Assembly: GCA_045631465.1 (NCBI GenBank)
Contig: JAZQUV010000010.1
Coordinates: 8,027-72,026 of the forward strand
Length of the DNA stretch: 64,000 bases
Direction of reading: 5' to 3'
Source: Aphodosoma sp045631465
GTDB lineage: Bacteria > Bacteroidota > Bacteroidia > Bacteroidales > Paludibacteraceae
The notes under the pieces were generated by a model. It saw only the letters and a list, made by a program, of their open reading frames with translations, was not told the DNA's origin and made no database searches. Within the stretch, counting starts at the first letter, position 1, and every line of letters begins with the position of its first letter. The translations under genes and the position numbers were made by a program. Positions 18,484-27,299 of the stretch are shown here, in pieces.

Positions 18484-19745
18484 TGAAAAAAAATAACATT
18501 TTGCCTATCATAATGATGATTGCACTCTTCTTTATGATAGCATTCGTCACTGGTTTGCAAAATCCTTTTGGTGTTATTGTCAAATCACAATTCAATGCAT
18601 CAAATTTGATGTCGCAATTGGGCAATTTTGCCAATTTCATTGCCTATGCTTGCATGGGTATACCTGCCGGTTTACTTCTGCAACGATATGGCTACAAAAC
18701 AACATCTCTAGTTGCTGTTGCCATAGGTTTAGTGGGTGTAGGAATCACGTTCCTTTCGGGATATATGGGCTCTGCTACATATGCAATATACCTTTGTGGT
18801 GCCTTTATATCTGGATTCTCAATGTGTATACTTAATACGGTATGCAACCCTATGCTAAATACTCTTGCCGGAGGAGGCAAAAAAGGTAATCAGTTGATAC
18901 AAATTGGTGGAGTGTTTGGTTCGACAGGAGCAACACTAGCCCCTGTATTGGTTGGTATGCTAATGGGCAATGCTGCCAATCGAACAATTCAAGATGCAAA
19001 TCCTGCTCTATGGCTTGCAATGGGTATATTTGCACTTGCTTTTTTGGTTCTATTTTTCATTGATATGCCAGAACCTCACCTAAATCAACAAAAAGAAACT
19101 ATAAAAGATAATCATTCGGCTTTCTCATTCCGCCATTTCAATCTCGGTATTATTGCTATATTCATATATGTCGGTGTCGAAGTTGGTATTCCTAATATCG
19201 CCAATCTATACATGACCACCGACCTTGGCATGGACACAGCTGTGGCTGGTACAATTGTAGGCACTTATTGGTTTTTAATGCTTATCGGTCGATTTATAGG
19301 TGCTTCGATTGGTGGATATATTTCGAGCAAATCGATGCTCATTGCGACAACTACAATTGCTACTCTGCTTGTTGTCTGCGCTATCTATTTGCCTCAAACT
19401 ATGGTCAATATGCCTGTATTCAAATCCGACATATCATTCGGCATAGAAGCGGTACCAGTGAACATTTTGCTCCTCATTCTTTGCGGTCTTTGCACATCTG
19501 TTATGTGGGGCGCTATTTTTAATCTTGCGGTTGAAGGACTCGGAAAATATACCGCTGCGGCATCTGGCATATTTATGATGATGGTATGCGGTGGTGGTGT
19601 TCTACCTCTAATTCAAGGTTGGGTAGCCGACAATTTCGGATTCATAAATAGCTACTATGTCGTGCTAGTTGGCATCTTATATATGCTAATATATGCCATC
19701 CTCGGAAGTAAAAATGTAAACCAAAATATTTCAACTAACAACTAA
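18483..19745 (+). CDS. Sugar MFS transporter, FucP/GluP-like
   Basis: 420 residues with about 12 transmembrane helices. The sequence resembles the FHS (fucose/glucose-galactose:H+ symporter) branch of the MFS: GLQNPFGVIVKSQFN in helix 1 and PAGLLLQRYGYK in the loop between helices 2 and 3. Its start codon overlaps the DPP IV stop by one base, and a ROK kinase follows after 14 nt. The pairing suggests import of a free hexose followed by phosphorylation. The exact sugar cannot be told. Confidence 0.85.
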   Translation: MKKNNILPIIMMIALFFMIAFVTGLQNPFGVIVKSQFNASNLMSQLGNFANFIAYACMGIPAGLLLQRYGYKTTSLVAVAIGLVGVGITFLSGYMGSATYAIYLCGAFISGFSMCILNTVCNPMLNTLAGGGKKGNQLIQIGGVFGSTGATLAPVLVGMLMGNAANRTIQDANPALWLAMGIFALAFLVLFFIDMPEPHLNQQKETIKDNHSAFSFRHFNLGIIAIFIYVGVEVGIPNIANLYMTTDLGMDTAVAGTIVGTYWFLMLIGRFIGASIGGYISSKSMLIATTTIATLLVVCAIYLPQTMVNMPVFKSDISFGIEAVPVNILLLILCGLCTSVMWGAIFNLAVEGLGKYTAAASGIFMMMVCGGGVLPLIQGWVADNFGFINSYYVVLVGILYMLIYAILGSKNVNQNISTNN

Positions 19746-19759
19746 AATAACTAATCACT

Positions 19760-20722
19760 ATGAGTAAACCTTATGTTATAGGCGTTGACCTCGGTGGTCA
19801 AACTGCCAAATTTGGCATTGTAGATGCTCGCGGTAATGTGCTAAAACAAACTGCTATTCGTAGCAACACACAAAACAATCCTGAAGAGTTTATAAATGAT
19901 TTGGCCGAAGGTATAAAAAAACTCATCGACAAAGATTATTCTATCGACGAAATTCGAGGCATTGGCGTTGGCGCTCCTAATGGCAATTATTATACTGGTT
20001 GCATCGAAAGTGCAGCTAACCTCACTTGGGCTAAGAACCAAATCGTGCATTTTGCCGATATGCTCAAAGAGAAAGTTGGTGTTCCTGTGGCTCTCTCTAA
20101 CGATGCCAATGCTGCTGCTGTAGGAGAAATGACATATGGCGCAGCTCGCGGAATGAAAAATTTCATCATGATTACGCTTGGCACTGGTGTTGGTTCGGGC
20201 ATCGTAATCAATGGAGATGTTGTTTATGGCCACGATGGTTTTGCTGGCGAATTAGGTCACACTTGCGCTGTGCGCAACAATGGTCGTATTTGCGGTTGTG
20301 GCAAAACTGGTTGCCTCGAAACTTATGCTTCGGCTATGGGTGTTGCTCGTACTGCTCGCGAAATTCTCGAACTTACCGACCGCAAAACTCTCCTTCGCAA
20401 CATCCCTGCTGAAAACATCACTTCAAAAGATGTTTTCGATGCTGCTATCGAAGGCGACGAGGTTGCTAAAGATATATTTGCATTCACAGGCCGCATGTTG
20501 GGCGAAAAATTTGCCGACTTCATTGCATTCTCTGCTCCTGAAGCTATTATCCTATTTGGTGGTTTAACCAAAGCTGGTGATTTGATTTATAAACCTATCG
20601 TAGAAAATATGAATCTTAACCTTATGCCTATCTGGCGCAACAAAGTAAAAGTCCTATTCTCTACGCTCAAAGAAAGCGATGCTGCTATCCTCGGGGCTAG
20701 TGCTCTCGCTTGGGAAATCTAA
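19760..20722 (+). CDS. ROK family sugar kinase (glucokinase-like)
   Basis: 320 residues. The ATP-phosphate motif VDLGGQTAKFGIVD is near the N-terminus. The ROK signature with zinc site is GHTCAVRNNGRICGCGKTG followed by CLETYAS, and the GTGVGSGIVINGDVVYG segment contains the second phosphate loop. The catalytic Asp lies in LSNDANAAAVGE. ROK glucokinases phosphorylate glucose at O6 with ATP, and some act on N-acetyl-hexosamines. The neighbour MFS transporter supports a role as the kinase for the imported sugar. Confidence 0.9.
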   Translation: MSKPYVIGVDLGGQTAKFGIVDARGNVLKQTAIRSNTQNNPEEFINDLAEGIKKLIDKDYSIDEIRGIGVGAPNGNYYTGCIESAANLTWAKNQIVHFADMLKEKVGVPVALSNDANAAAVGEMTYGAARGMKNFIMITLGTGVGSGIVINGDVVYGHDGFAGELGHTCAVRNNGRICGCGKTGCLETYASAMGVARTAREILELTDRKTLLRNIPAENITSKDVFDAAIEGDEVAKDIFAFTGRMLGEKFADFIAFSAPEAIILFGGLTKAGDLIYKPIVENMNLNLMPIWRNKVKVLFSTLKESDAAILGASALAWEI

Positions 20723-20724
20723 TT

Positions 20725-21159
20725 ATGAAACTAACAGACAATTGGTTCAGCACTATGGCTGAAGCCGACAACGAAATGCCTATTTTCGTTTCCGGACGAG
20801 ATGACTTAGACGAATTTCGCCTATCTGGCAAATTCAAAGAAAGAGTAGAAATCTATTGGAAATACGACTCTTCCCACAATGGTATGCCTTCCGACAATGA
20901 AGGCGAATTAATGGAAAAAGTCGTTGACGCTCTCCGCAATGCAGTTGAAAAAGACAAACTTGCTATTCTCACTGGCATATATACAGGCAACAACGAGCGC
21001 ACAATGGTATTCTACACCCGAACATCTCGCATATTTGGCGAACGTCTCAACGAAGCCCTTGCCAATCTACCTCAACTACCAATAACTCTGTATGTTGAAA
21101 TAGATCCCGATTGGAATGAATATACCGAAATGTGCGAAATCAAACCTTTCGCTGAATAA
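20725..21159 (+). CDS. DUF695 family protein
   Basis: 144 residues from the ATG at 20725 (a TTG at 20710 inside the kinase gene is not favoured). It resembles DUF695 (PF05117): a WKYDSSHNGMPSDNE segment, TGIYTGNNERTMVFYTR, and the closing DPDWNEY. No signal peptide or membrane segment. Biochemical function of the family is not established. It starts 2 nt after the ROK kinase stop and ends the DPP IV operon. Confidence 0.75.
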   Translation: MKLTDNWFSTMAEADNEMPIFVSGRDDLDEFRLSGKFKERVEIYWKYDSSHNGMPSDNEGELMEKVVDALRNAVEKDKLAILTGIYTGNNERTMVFYTRTSRIFGERLNEALANLPQLPITLYVEIDPDWNEYTEMCEIKPFAE

Positions 21160-21160
21160 C

Positions 21161-21206
21161 AAAAAAAAGAGAGATGTAACCTCACGTTACACCTCTCTTT
21201 TTTTTA
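21161..21206. terminator. Bidirectional terminator between the DUF695 gene and dnaX
   Basis: Stem AGAGAGATGTAAC / GTTACACCTCTCT with one mismatch, loop CTCAC, flanked by an A-run on the left and a T-run on the right. It serves the two convergent genes. Confidence 0.85.
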
Positions 21207-22967
21207 TCACAATAAATCCAATCCTAATTCTGCCTTCAATATTCTAAAGTCTGAATTTATCTTGAGCATATGCTCATACTTTTCATCTTGTGTCAAAATA
21301 GCCTCTTGTGCAATCTTCTCATCTACAACAAACTCCAGATCTATACCACTACTCCTCAATTCATTGCTCATAAATCTTTCTATGCTAGCCCTATGCTTTA
21401 TTAGGTCATCATATTGCATCTGATTAACTAATTTAACCACCACTTTCGCCCCCTCTATTACACTTGGCAAACAATTCATCATTGCTTTTGATGTATACAG
21501 CTCCCCTTCTATCTTCTTTGCATACAATCTCCAAACTTTAATCAATGCATCCAACGTCAATTGAATCCTATCTGTCTCCACTACCGCCTCTTGCACAATA
21601 ACCTCAGTAGGAGTTTCTTCTACACCCATAGGTTTTGCATCTTCTTGCTGTGTATGGTGGACATTAGTAGCCAAATCTACCTTTACGGTTATTGGTTTCT
21701 GCACAACAATAGGTCCTGTTGCTACTACCGAAACACTTTGTTGTGAAACTATTCGTTCCTCAACAATAGGTCTATTTACAACCTCTTGTTGCTCTGTTGC
21801 TTTTATTTGTCCTCCCGGAGTTGACGCAACATCTATTAATGGCAACTCCGGTTCAACTTTTTTTGATTGTAATCCTCCCAATAACCCTGCTATACGTATC
21901 AACATCACCTCTACCAACAATCGCTTATTCCTACTTGCTTTGTATGCTAAATCACAATCATTTGCAAACTCCAATGCTTTATATAACCACAAAATATCAC
22001 ATCGCTGAGCCTGCTCTTTATATCTTTCTGCTATCGCAGCTCCAACCTCCAACAATGGCAGTGTTATCGCATCTTTACTCACCATCAAATCTCTCAAATG
22101 CGACGATAATCCTCCCACAAAATGCTGTCCTTCAAACCCCTTACTCAACACTTCATCAAACACCATCAGTGCATCTGCCACCCTATTCTGCAACAATGCA
22201 TCCACCAATCTGAAGTAATAGTCATAATCCAACACATTCAAATTGGCAATAACTCCGTCATACGTAATCTTATTACCGCAGAAACTCATCACTTGGTCAA
22301 ATATCGACAATGCATCTCGCATCGCTCCATCTGCCTTTTGCGCTATAACATTCAACGCCATTTCTTCAACCTCCACTCCCCTATCTCTAGCTACATACTT
22401 CAAATGTTCTACCGTATCATTTATCGTGATACGATTGAAGTCATATATCTGACAACGCGACAATATCGTAGCAATAATCTTATGCTTCTCTGTCGTTGCC
22501 AATATAAATATCGCATGTGCAGGTGGCTCTTCCAATGTCTTCAAAAATGCATTAAATGCATTATTTGTCAACATATGCACCTCATCTATGATATACACAC
22601 TATACTTACCTATCTGAGGCGGTATTCTCACCTGCTCCACTAATTTTCTGATATCATCAACCAAATTATTCGATGCCGCATCCAATTCATGAATATTAAA
22701 CGAACGTTGCTCATTAAAGGACTTGCACGATTCACATTCATTACATGCCTCACCCGAAGTTGTTGGGTTCAAACAGTTTATCGTCTTCGCAAATATACGA
22801 GCACATGTTGTCTTACCCACGCCTCGCGGACCACAAAACAAATATGCATGTGCCAAATGGTTATTAGCTATTGCATTCTTCAACGTTGCCGTCAACGCTG
22901 CCTGACCTATCACCGACTCAAACGTCTGTGGCCTATACTTACGCGCCGATACAATATATTGTTCCAT
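21207..22967 (-). CDS. dnaX: DNA polymerase III subunit gamma/tau
   Basis: 586 residues from the ATG at 22967 (MEQYIVSARKYRPQ is the usual N-terminus; the 12 upstream codons are rejected). It is the clamp-loader ATPase. Walker A GPRGVGKTT lies at 46-54, a four-Cys zinc module at Cys65, Cys75, Cys78 and Cys81, Walker B/DExx IIDEVHM near 125, and sensor 1 ATTEKHK. Domain III follows, then a low-complexity linker (residues about 370-470, rich in V, Q, E) and a C-terminal tau-like domain. Its own promoter is at 23005-23012. Confidence 0.97.
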   Translation of the reverse strand: MEQYIVSARKYRPQTFESVIGQAALTATLKNAIANNHLAHAYLFCGPRGVGKTTCARIFAKTINCLNPTTSGEACNECESCKSFNEQRSFNIHELDAASNNLVDDIRKLVEQVRIPPQIGKYSVYIIDEVHMLTNNAFNAFLKTLEEPPAHAIFILATTEKHKIIATILSRCQIYDFNRITINDTVEHLKYVARDRGVEVEEMALNVIAQKADGAMRDALSIFDQVMSFCGNKITYDGVIANLNVLDYDYYFRLVDALLQNRVADALMVFDEVLSKGFEGQHFVGGLSSHLRDLMVSKDAITLPLLEVGAAIAERYKEQAQRCDILWLYKALEFANDCDLAYKASRNKRLLVEVMLIRIAGLLGGLQSKKVEPELPLIDVASTPGGQIKATEQQEVVNRPIVEERIVSQQSVSVVATGPIVVQKPITVKVDLATNVHHTQQEDAKPMGVEETPTEVIVQEAVVETDRIQLTLDALIKVWRLYAKKIEGELYTSKAMMNCLPSVIEGAKVVVKLVNQMQYDDLIKHRASIERFMSNELRSSGIDLEFVVDEKIAQEAILTQDEKYEHMLKINSDFRILKAELGLDLL

Positions 22968-23004
22968 AATTACGATATTATTATTCTTCTCTACTAAAAA
23001 CATG

Positions 23005-23012
23005 CAAAGTTA
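23005..23012 (-). promoter_or_regulatory. dnaX promoter -7 box
   Basis: TAACTTTG followed by CATG on the minus strand, 38 nt from the dnaX start. It diverges from the ABC transporter promoter at 23120. Confidence 0.7.
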
Positions 23013-23119
23013 ACAAAAAAATATGAATTTTTACAATAAGCGAGAGTAAAAAAGTTCATTTTTTTTACCAAGCATTACAAAAATCTTGAGCAAAGCGATA
23101 AATTATGAATTATTTTTAT

Positions 23120-23127
23120 TACCTTTG
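23120..23127 (+). promoter_or_regulatory. ABC transporter promoter -7 box
   Basis: TACCTTTG followed by CAT. It lies inside the longest open frame, so the ATG at 23105 precedes the transcript and the true start is at 23198. Confidence 0.75.
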
Positions 23128-23146
23128 CATAATAAAAACAATCTCA

Positions 23147-23195
23147 ATTCCTAATTTCTCATTCCTAATTCCTAATTCCTCATTCCTCATTTATA
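23147..23195 (+). repeat. 7-bp tandem array ATTCCTM in the leader of the ABC transporter
   Basis: Seven consecutive heptamers (ATTCCTA, ATTTCTC, ATTCCTA, ATTCCTA, ATTCCTC, ATTCCTC, ATTTATA) fill the predicted 5' leader and stop 2 nt before the ATG at 23198. The same heptamer occurs at 61457-61477 and 63192-63226. Confidence 0.95.
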
Positions 23196-23197
23196 TT

Positions 23198-25027
23198 ATG
23201 TTCTCTCTCTTCCGCCGATTTCTATCGCCCTACAAGTGGTTAGTCGTAGCCAACCTACTGCTCAACCTCTTAGCCACTATATTCAACCTATTCTCTTTTG
23301 CCTCAATCATTCCTATCTTACAAATACTTTTTGGAATGGAGGCTAACACACACACTTTTATCCCTTTCTCTCAGATCTCATCACTCAATTCTCTACTAGA
23401 AATAGGTAAAAACAACATATACGCCTACATCGAATCCCTAATCTCACAACATGGTGCATCTACCACCCTCATGCTACTTGGCATCTATCTCATTGTGATG
23501 ACTTTATTCAAAACCCTCACAACTTTTCTCGCCTCTGCCTCTCTCGTCCCAATACGCACCGGCATCCTTCGCGACATTCGCAACACAATCTACCGCAAAA
23601 TCACATCTCTCCACATAGGATATTTCTCTCAAGAGAAAAAGGGCGACATCATCAGCCGCATGACCAACGACGTTGCCGAGGTCGAAGCCTCTATCATTGC
23701 TTCGCTCGAAACTATATTCAAAAATCCGATAATGATTGTCATCTACCTCGTTGTGCTATTCTCAATGAGCTGGCGATTAACCATCTTCGTACTCATCCTC
23801 CTTCCTATCAGCGGACTTCTCATCGGCCGCATTGGCAAGTCTCTCAAACGCAAATCTCTCCTCGGGCAACAACTCTCTGGTGAACTCATTGCTCAAATCG
23901 AAGAAACTCTCGGCGGTCTACGCATCATCAAGGCCTTCAATGCCGAAGAAAAACTCTCTCAACGTTTCTCTTCTCTCAACAACACCATCCGCCACACTTT
24001 CAATCGCATACACACTCGCTACTTCCTTGCCCACCCCGTCAGCGAATTTCTCGGCACTGCCGTCATCGCCATTCTCCTATGGTATGGCGGATTCCTCATC
24101 CTCAACGGCAATGGTGGCATCTCTGCGCCTGAATTCATCTACTATCTCGTCATCTTCTACTCTATAATCAACCCTTTCAAAGAGCTCTCTCGCGCTGGTT
24201 ATAGCATCCAAAAAGGCATGGCTTCTCTCCAACGCATCGACGCTATTCTCGATACTCAAAACACCATTACCGAATCCTCTGACCCCCAATCTATCAACTC
24301 TTTCAACCACGAAATCCGTTTCAACGACGTATCTTTCAAATATCAAAACGATTGGGTGCTCCGCAATATCAACCTCACTATCCACAAAGGCCAAACCATC
24401 GCTCTTGTCGGACAATCTGGTTCTGGCAAATCCACTCTAGTCGACCTCATTCCTCGTTTCTACGACACTATCGAGGGCTCCATCACTATCGATGGCATCG
24501 ACATAAAACATCTAAAAATCAAAGACCTACGCCACCTCATGGGCAACGTCAACCAAGAGGCTATCCTCTTCAACGACACCATATATAACAATATCACCTT
24601 CGGCGTCGAATCTGCCACTCAAGCCGAAGTCGAACAAGCCGCTCGCATTGCCAATGCCCACGATTTCATCATGGCTACCCCCGATGGCTACCAAACCAAC
24701 ATTGGCGACCGCGGTTCGCGCCTCTCTGGTGGTCAACGCCAACGCTTATCTATAGCCCGCGCTATTCTCAAAAACCCTCCTATCCTCATCCTCGACGAAG
24801 CCACTTCTGCGCTCGACACCGAGTCCGAACGCCTAGTCCAAGATGCCATAGAGCACCTTATGCAAAATCGCACGGCCATCGTCATCGCCCACCGCTTATC
24901 TACAATCAAATCTGCCGACCTCATCTGTGTCCTCCACGAAGGCCACATCATCGAACAAGGCACTCACAACCAACTCATCGCCCTAAACGGACAATACACA
25001 AAACTCTACAACATGCAGAATTTTTAA
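23198..25027 (+). CDS. ABC exporter, MsbA-like fused permease and ATPase
   Basis: 609 residues from the ATG at 23198. Residues about 15-320 are a type 1 exporter transmembrane domain (six helices). The ATPase domain follows: Walker A GQSGSGKST (405-413), Q-loop NVNQEAILF, signature LSGGQRQRLSIARA, Walker B ILILDEATSALD, and switch His in IAHRLS. It would work as a homodimer in the inner membrane. Similar Bacteroidota proteins are named MsbA and may flip lipid A core, but drug or lipid exporters look alike. The leader carries the heptamer array. Confidence 0.9.
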   Translation: MFSLFRRFLSPYKWLVVANLLLNLLATIFNLFSFASIIPILQILFGMEANTHTFIPFSQISSLNSLLEIGKNNIYAYIESLISQHGASTTLMLLGIYLIVMTLFKTLTTFLASASLVPIRTGILRDIRNTIYRKITSLHIGYFSQEKKGDIISRMTNDVAEVEASIIASLETIFKNPIMIVIYLVVLFSMSWRLTIFVLILLPISGLLIGRIGKSLKRKSLLGQQLSGELIAQIEETLGGLRIIKAFNAEEKLSQRFSSLNNTIRHTFNRIHTRYFLAHPVSEFLGTAVIAILLWYGGFLILNGNGGISAPEFIYYLVIFYSIINPFKELSRAGYSIQKGMASLQRIDAILDTQNTITESSDPQSINSFNHEIRFNDVSFKYQNDWVLRNINLTIHKGQTIALVGQSGSGKSTLVDLIPRFYDTIEGSITIDGIDIKHLKIKDLRHLMGNVNQEAILFNDTIYNNITFGVESATQAEVEQAARIANAHDFIMATPDGYQTNIGDRGSRLSGGQRQRLSIARAILKNPPILILDEATSALDTESERLVQDAIEHLMQNRTAIVIAHRLSTIKSADLICVLHEGHIIEQGTHNQLIALNGQYTKLYNMQNF

Positions 25028-25063
25028 AAGATATAATAAAATTCTAAAAATATGTCATTATTT

Positions 25064-25132
25064 CGCCAAGATGAAACTTTAGTTTCAGCGAGGCGTATGC
25101 AGAAAAAAATTATGTCTTTATGTCATTATGTC
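25064..25132. repeat. Palindrome plus 8-bp repeats between ABC exporter and alcohol dehydrogenase
   Basis: Hairpin CGCC-N4-TGAAACT-tt-AGTTTCA-N4-GGCG at 25064-25095, followed by three TTATGTC units at 8-bp spacing (25110, 25118, 25126). A related ATGTCATTA word also precedes the hairpin. No promoter -7 box is seen, so the dehydrogenase may be read through from the exporter. Confidence 0.75.
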
Positions 25133-25150
25133 TAATAAAAACACAATACT

Positions 25151-26296
25151 ATGCTAAACTTCGAATTTCAAAACCCAACTAAACTCATCTTTGGTAAAGG
25201 CTCTATCGCCAAAATCGAACGTCAATTCTCTCGCCCTACCAAAATAATGCTCACTTTCGGCGGTGGCAGTGTCAAACGCAATGGCGTCTACGACCAAGTT
25301 ATCGCTGCCCTCAAAGGCCACGAAATCGTCGAATTCTGGGGCATCGAGCCTAACCCTAAAGTAGAAACTCTTCGCCGTGCAGTCGAACTCGGCAAGGCCG
25401 AAAAAGTCGAATTCATCATCGCCGTAGGCGGTGGCTCTACCCTCGACGGCACTAAACTCATCGCCTGCGCTATCTGCTACGACGGCGACGCTTGGGACCT
25501 CGTCCTCGACCCTAAAAAAGTCAGCGGTGCAATTCCTTTTGCTTCTGTTATGACCATGCCTGCCACTGGTTCCGAAATGAACAACGGCGCCGTTATCTCC
25601 AATCTCGCAACTAAAGAGAAATATGGTTTCTACTCGTTCTACCCTCAATGGTCAATACTCGACCCAGAGGTAACCTACTCTATCCCTCCTTATCAAGTCG
25701 CTTGTGGCATTGCCGACACTTTTGTGCACGTCATGGAACAATACCTCACTGCTCCAAACATCAACCCTCTCATGGACCGCTGGGCTGAAGGTATCCTCCT
25801 CAACCTCATCGAGATAGCACCTCAAATCCAAGAAAACCCTCAAGACTATGACCTCATGTCGCAATATATGCTCTCTGCCACAATGGGCCTTAACCGCTTC
25901 ATCGCTATGGGCGTACCTCAAGACTGGGCTACTCACAACATCGGCCACGAACTCACGGCCCTTCACGGTGTCACTCACGGCGAATCTCTCGCCATCGTTC
26001 TCCCTGGCACTATGACTATCCTCAGCGAACAAAAACACGACAAAATCCTCCAATATGGCGAACGCGTTTGGGGCATCACCGAAGGCACCGACGGCATCCG
26101 TATTGCCGAAGCTATCGGTCGCACCGAACAATTCTTCTCGCAACTCGGCCTCGCCACTCGCCTCTCTCAACTCAACATTGGCGAAGACACAATTGCCGAA
26201 ATCGAACGCCGTTTCAACGAGCGTGGCACCCTACTCGGCGAGTGCAAAAATGTCAACGGCACCATTGCCCGCGCCATCCTCGAATGCCAACTATAA
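25151..26296 (+). CDS. Iron-containing alcohol dehydrogenase, YqhD/butanol dehydrogenase-like
   Basis: 381 residues. NAD(P)H-dependent reduction of aldehydes or ketones is the family activity. The coenzyme-binding loop is AVGGGSTLDGTKLIA and the substrate-side motif is PATGSEMNNGAVI. The metal ligands are the Asp and His of ACGIADTFVHVMEQY and the two His of the segment NIGHELTALHGVTHGESLA. It is close in pattern to YqhD/BdhA (NADPH-dependent, broad aldehyde range). It ends in a terminator. Codons are strongly C-ended compared with the AT-rich genes nearby. Confidence 0.93.
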   Translation: MLNFEFQNPTKLIFGKGSIAKIERQFSRPTKIMLTFGGGSVKRNGVYDQVIAALKGHEIVEFWGIEPNPKVETLRRAVELGKAEKVEFIIAVGGGSTLDGTKLIACAICYDGDAWDLVLDPKKVSGAIPFASVMTMPATGSEMNNGAVISNLATKEKYGFYSFYPQWSILDPEVTYSIPPYQVACGIADTFVHVMEQYLTAPNINPLMDRWAEGILLNLIEIAPQIQENPQDYDLMSQYMLSATMGLNRFIAMGVPQDWATHNIGHELTALHGVTHGESLAIVLPGTMTILSEQKHDKILQYGERVWGITEGTDGIRIAEAIGRTEQFFSQLGLATRLSQLNIGEDTIAEIERRFNERGTLLGECKNVNGTIARAILECQL

Positions 26297-26310
26297 CTCA
26301 CTAAATCCAT

Positions 26311-26352
26311 ACAAAAAAAGAGCAACTCACCATCCGAGCTGCTCTTTTTTAT
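26311..26352. terminator. Terminator after the alcohol dehydrogenase
   Basis: AGAGCAaCTC / GAGcTGCTCT stem with loop ACCATCC, A-run before and T-run after. Confidence 0.8.
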
Positions 26353-26371
26353 ATCATCACACCCAACACCT

Positions 26372-26427
26372 ATCAACCATCAACTATTATCTGTTGACTA
26401 TTGACCGTTGACTGTTGACTGTTGACT
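26372..26427. repeat. 7-bp period array ending next to the efp stop codon
   Basis: Eight heptamers in phase: ATCAACC, ATCAACT, ATTATCT, GTTGACT, ATTGACC and three more GTTGACT. The first two are near-complements of the last ones, so the array can also fold back. It stops 7 nt from the end of efp (26435). Confidence 0.9.
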
Positions 26428-26434
26428 TTTATTA

Positions 26435-27001
26435 TTACTCGCGTACACGTTCTACATACGAACCATCGCGAGTGTCGATTTTGATTTTGTCACCAGCGTT
26501 GATAAACAAAGGCACGCGCACTTCAGCACCATTTTCCACAGTAGCAGGTTTCAATGTGTTAGTTGCTGTATCACCTTTCAAACCAGGTTCAGTATAAGTG
26601 ATTTCCATAATCACGTGAGTTGGCATATCAGCATAAAGGATAGTTTCGCTTTCTGCGTGAACCACAACTTCAAGTTGGTCACCCTCTTTCATGAATTTAA
26701 CACCATTGATAAGTTCTTCGTTTACCGACACTTGTTCAAATGTTTCATTGTTCATCAAGTTGCAACCCATATCATCGCGATACAAGAATTGATATGGACG
26801 ACGTTCAATACGAACCTCTTGCACTTTCACACCCGAGTTCCATGTTTTATCCAAAACACGACCAGTTGTAACATTTTTCAATTTTGTACGTACGAAAGCA
26901 GGACCTTTACCTGGTTTAACGTGCAAAAACTCAACAATAAAGAAATATTGGCCATCGATATCGAGGCACATTCCGTTCTTAAAATCAGCAGTAGTAGCCA
27001 T
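26435..27001 (-). CDS. efp: Translation elongation factor P
   Basis: 188 residues, the standard length: KOW-like domain I, then two OB domains. It enters stalled ribosomes at polyproline stretches. The tip loop is VKPGKGPAF with the modifiable residue at Lys32; no EpmA/EpmB-like gene is nearby. The closing motif GDKIKIDTRDGSYVERV is the family signature. Single-gene unit with promoter at 27040-27047. Confidence 0.97.
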   Translation of the reverse strand: MATTADFKNGMCLDIDGQYFFIVEFLHVKPGKGPAFVRTKLKNVTTGRVLDKTWNSGVKVQEVRIERRPYQFLYRDDMGCNLMNNETFEQVSVNEELINGVKFMKEGDQLEVVVHAESETILYADMPTHVIMEITYTEPGLKGDTATNTLKPATVENGAEVRVPLFINAGDKIKIDTRDGSYVERVRE

Positions 27002-27039
27002 AAAATCTATTTATATTAATGTTTATAATTTTCCGACCG

Positions 27040-27047
27040 CAAAATTA
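27040..27047 (-). promoter_or_regulatory. efp promoter -7 box
   Basis: TAATTTTG followed by CGG on the minus strand, about 39 nt from the start codon. Confidence 0.65.
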
Positions 27048-27132
27048 CAAAAAAAAATCCATATACACAATACCCCCAAACAACACTCATCCCCATCCCC
27101 CAACAATCCCCTACCTCTACCCTACTCTAAAC

Positions 27133-27242
27133 ATAGGATAAATATACTATAAATATAGGATAAATATAGGATAAATATAGGATAAATATAGGATAAATAT
27201 ACCATAAATATACTATAAATATAGGATAAATATACTATAAAG
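27133..27242. repeat. 11-bp tandem array, 10 units
   Basis: Ten exact-length units: six ATAGGATAAAT, two ATACTATAAAT, one ATACCATAAAT and a last ATACTATAAAG. The array lies between the divergent efp and PagL-like promoters. Its end (ATACTATAAAGCAA) is identical to the end of the array at 54507-54561. Confidence 0.97.
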
Positions 27243-27269
27243 CAATTTGCATAATACCAAAAAAAATAG

Positions 27270-27277
27270 TAATTTTG
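27270..27277 (+). promoter_or_regulatory. Promoter -7 box of the PagL-like gene
   Basis: TAATTTTG followed by CAC, 22 nt from the ATG at 27300 and 27 bp downstream of the 11-bp array. Confidence 0.65.
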
Positions 27278-27299
27278 CACATGATTTAAATTATAGTTT

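Noticed and set aside
22968..23003. Upstream start for dnaX
   Set aside because: It would add 12 residues not seen in the family and begins next to the -7 box; MEQYIVSARKYRPQ is the standard N-terminus.
23105..23197. Upstream start for the ABC exporter
   Set aside because: The ATG precedes the promoter -7 box and the extra residues are just the translation of the heptamer array.
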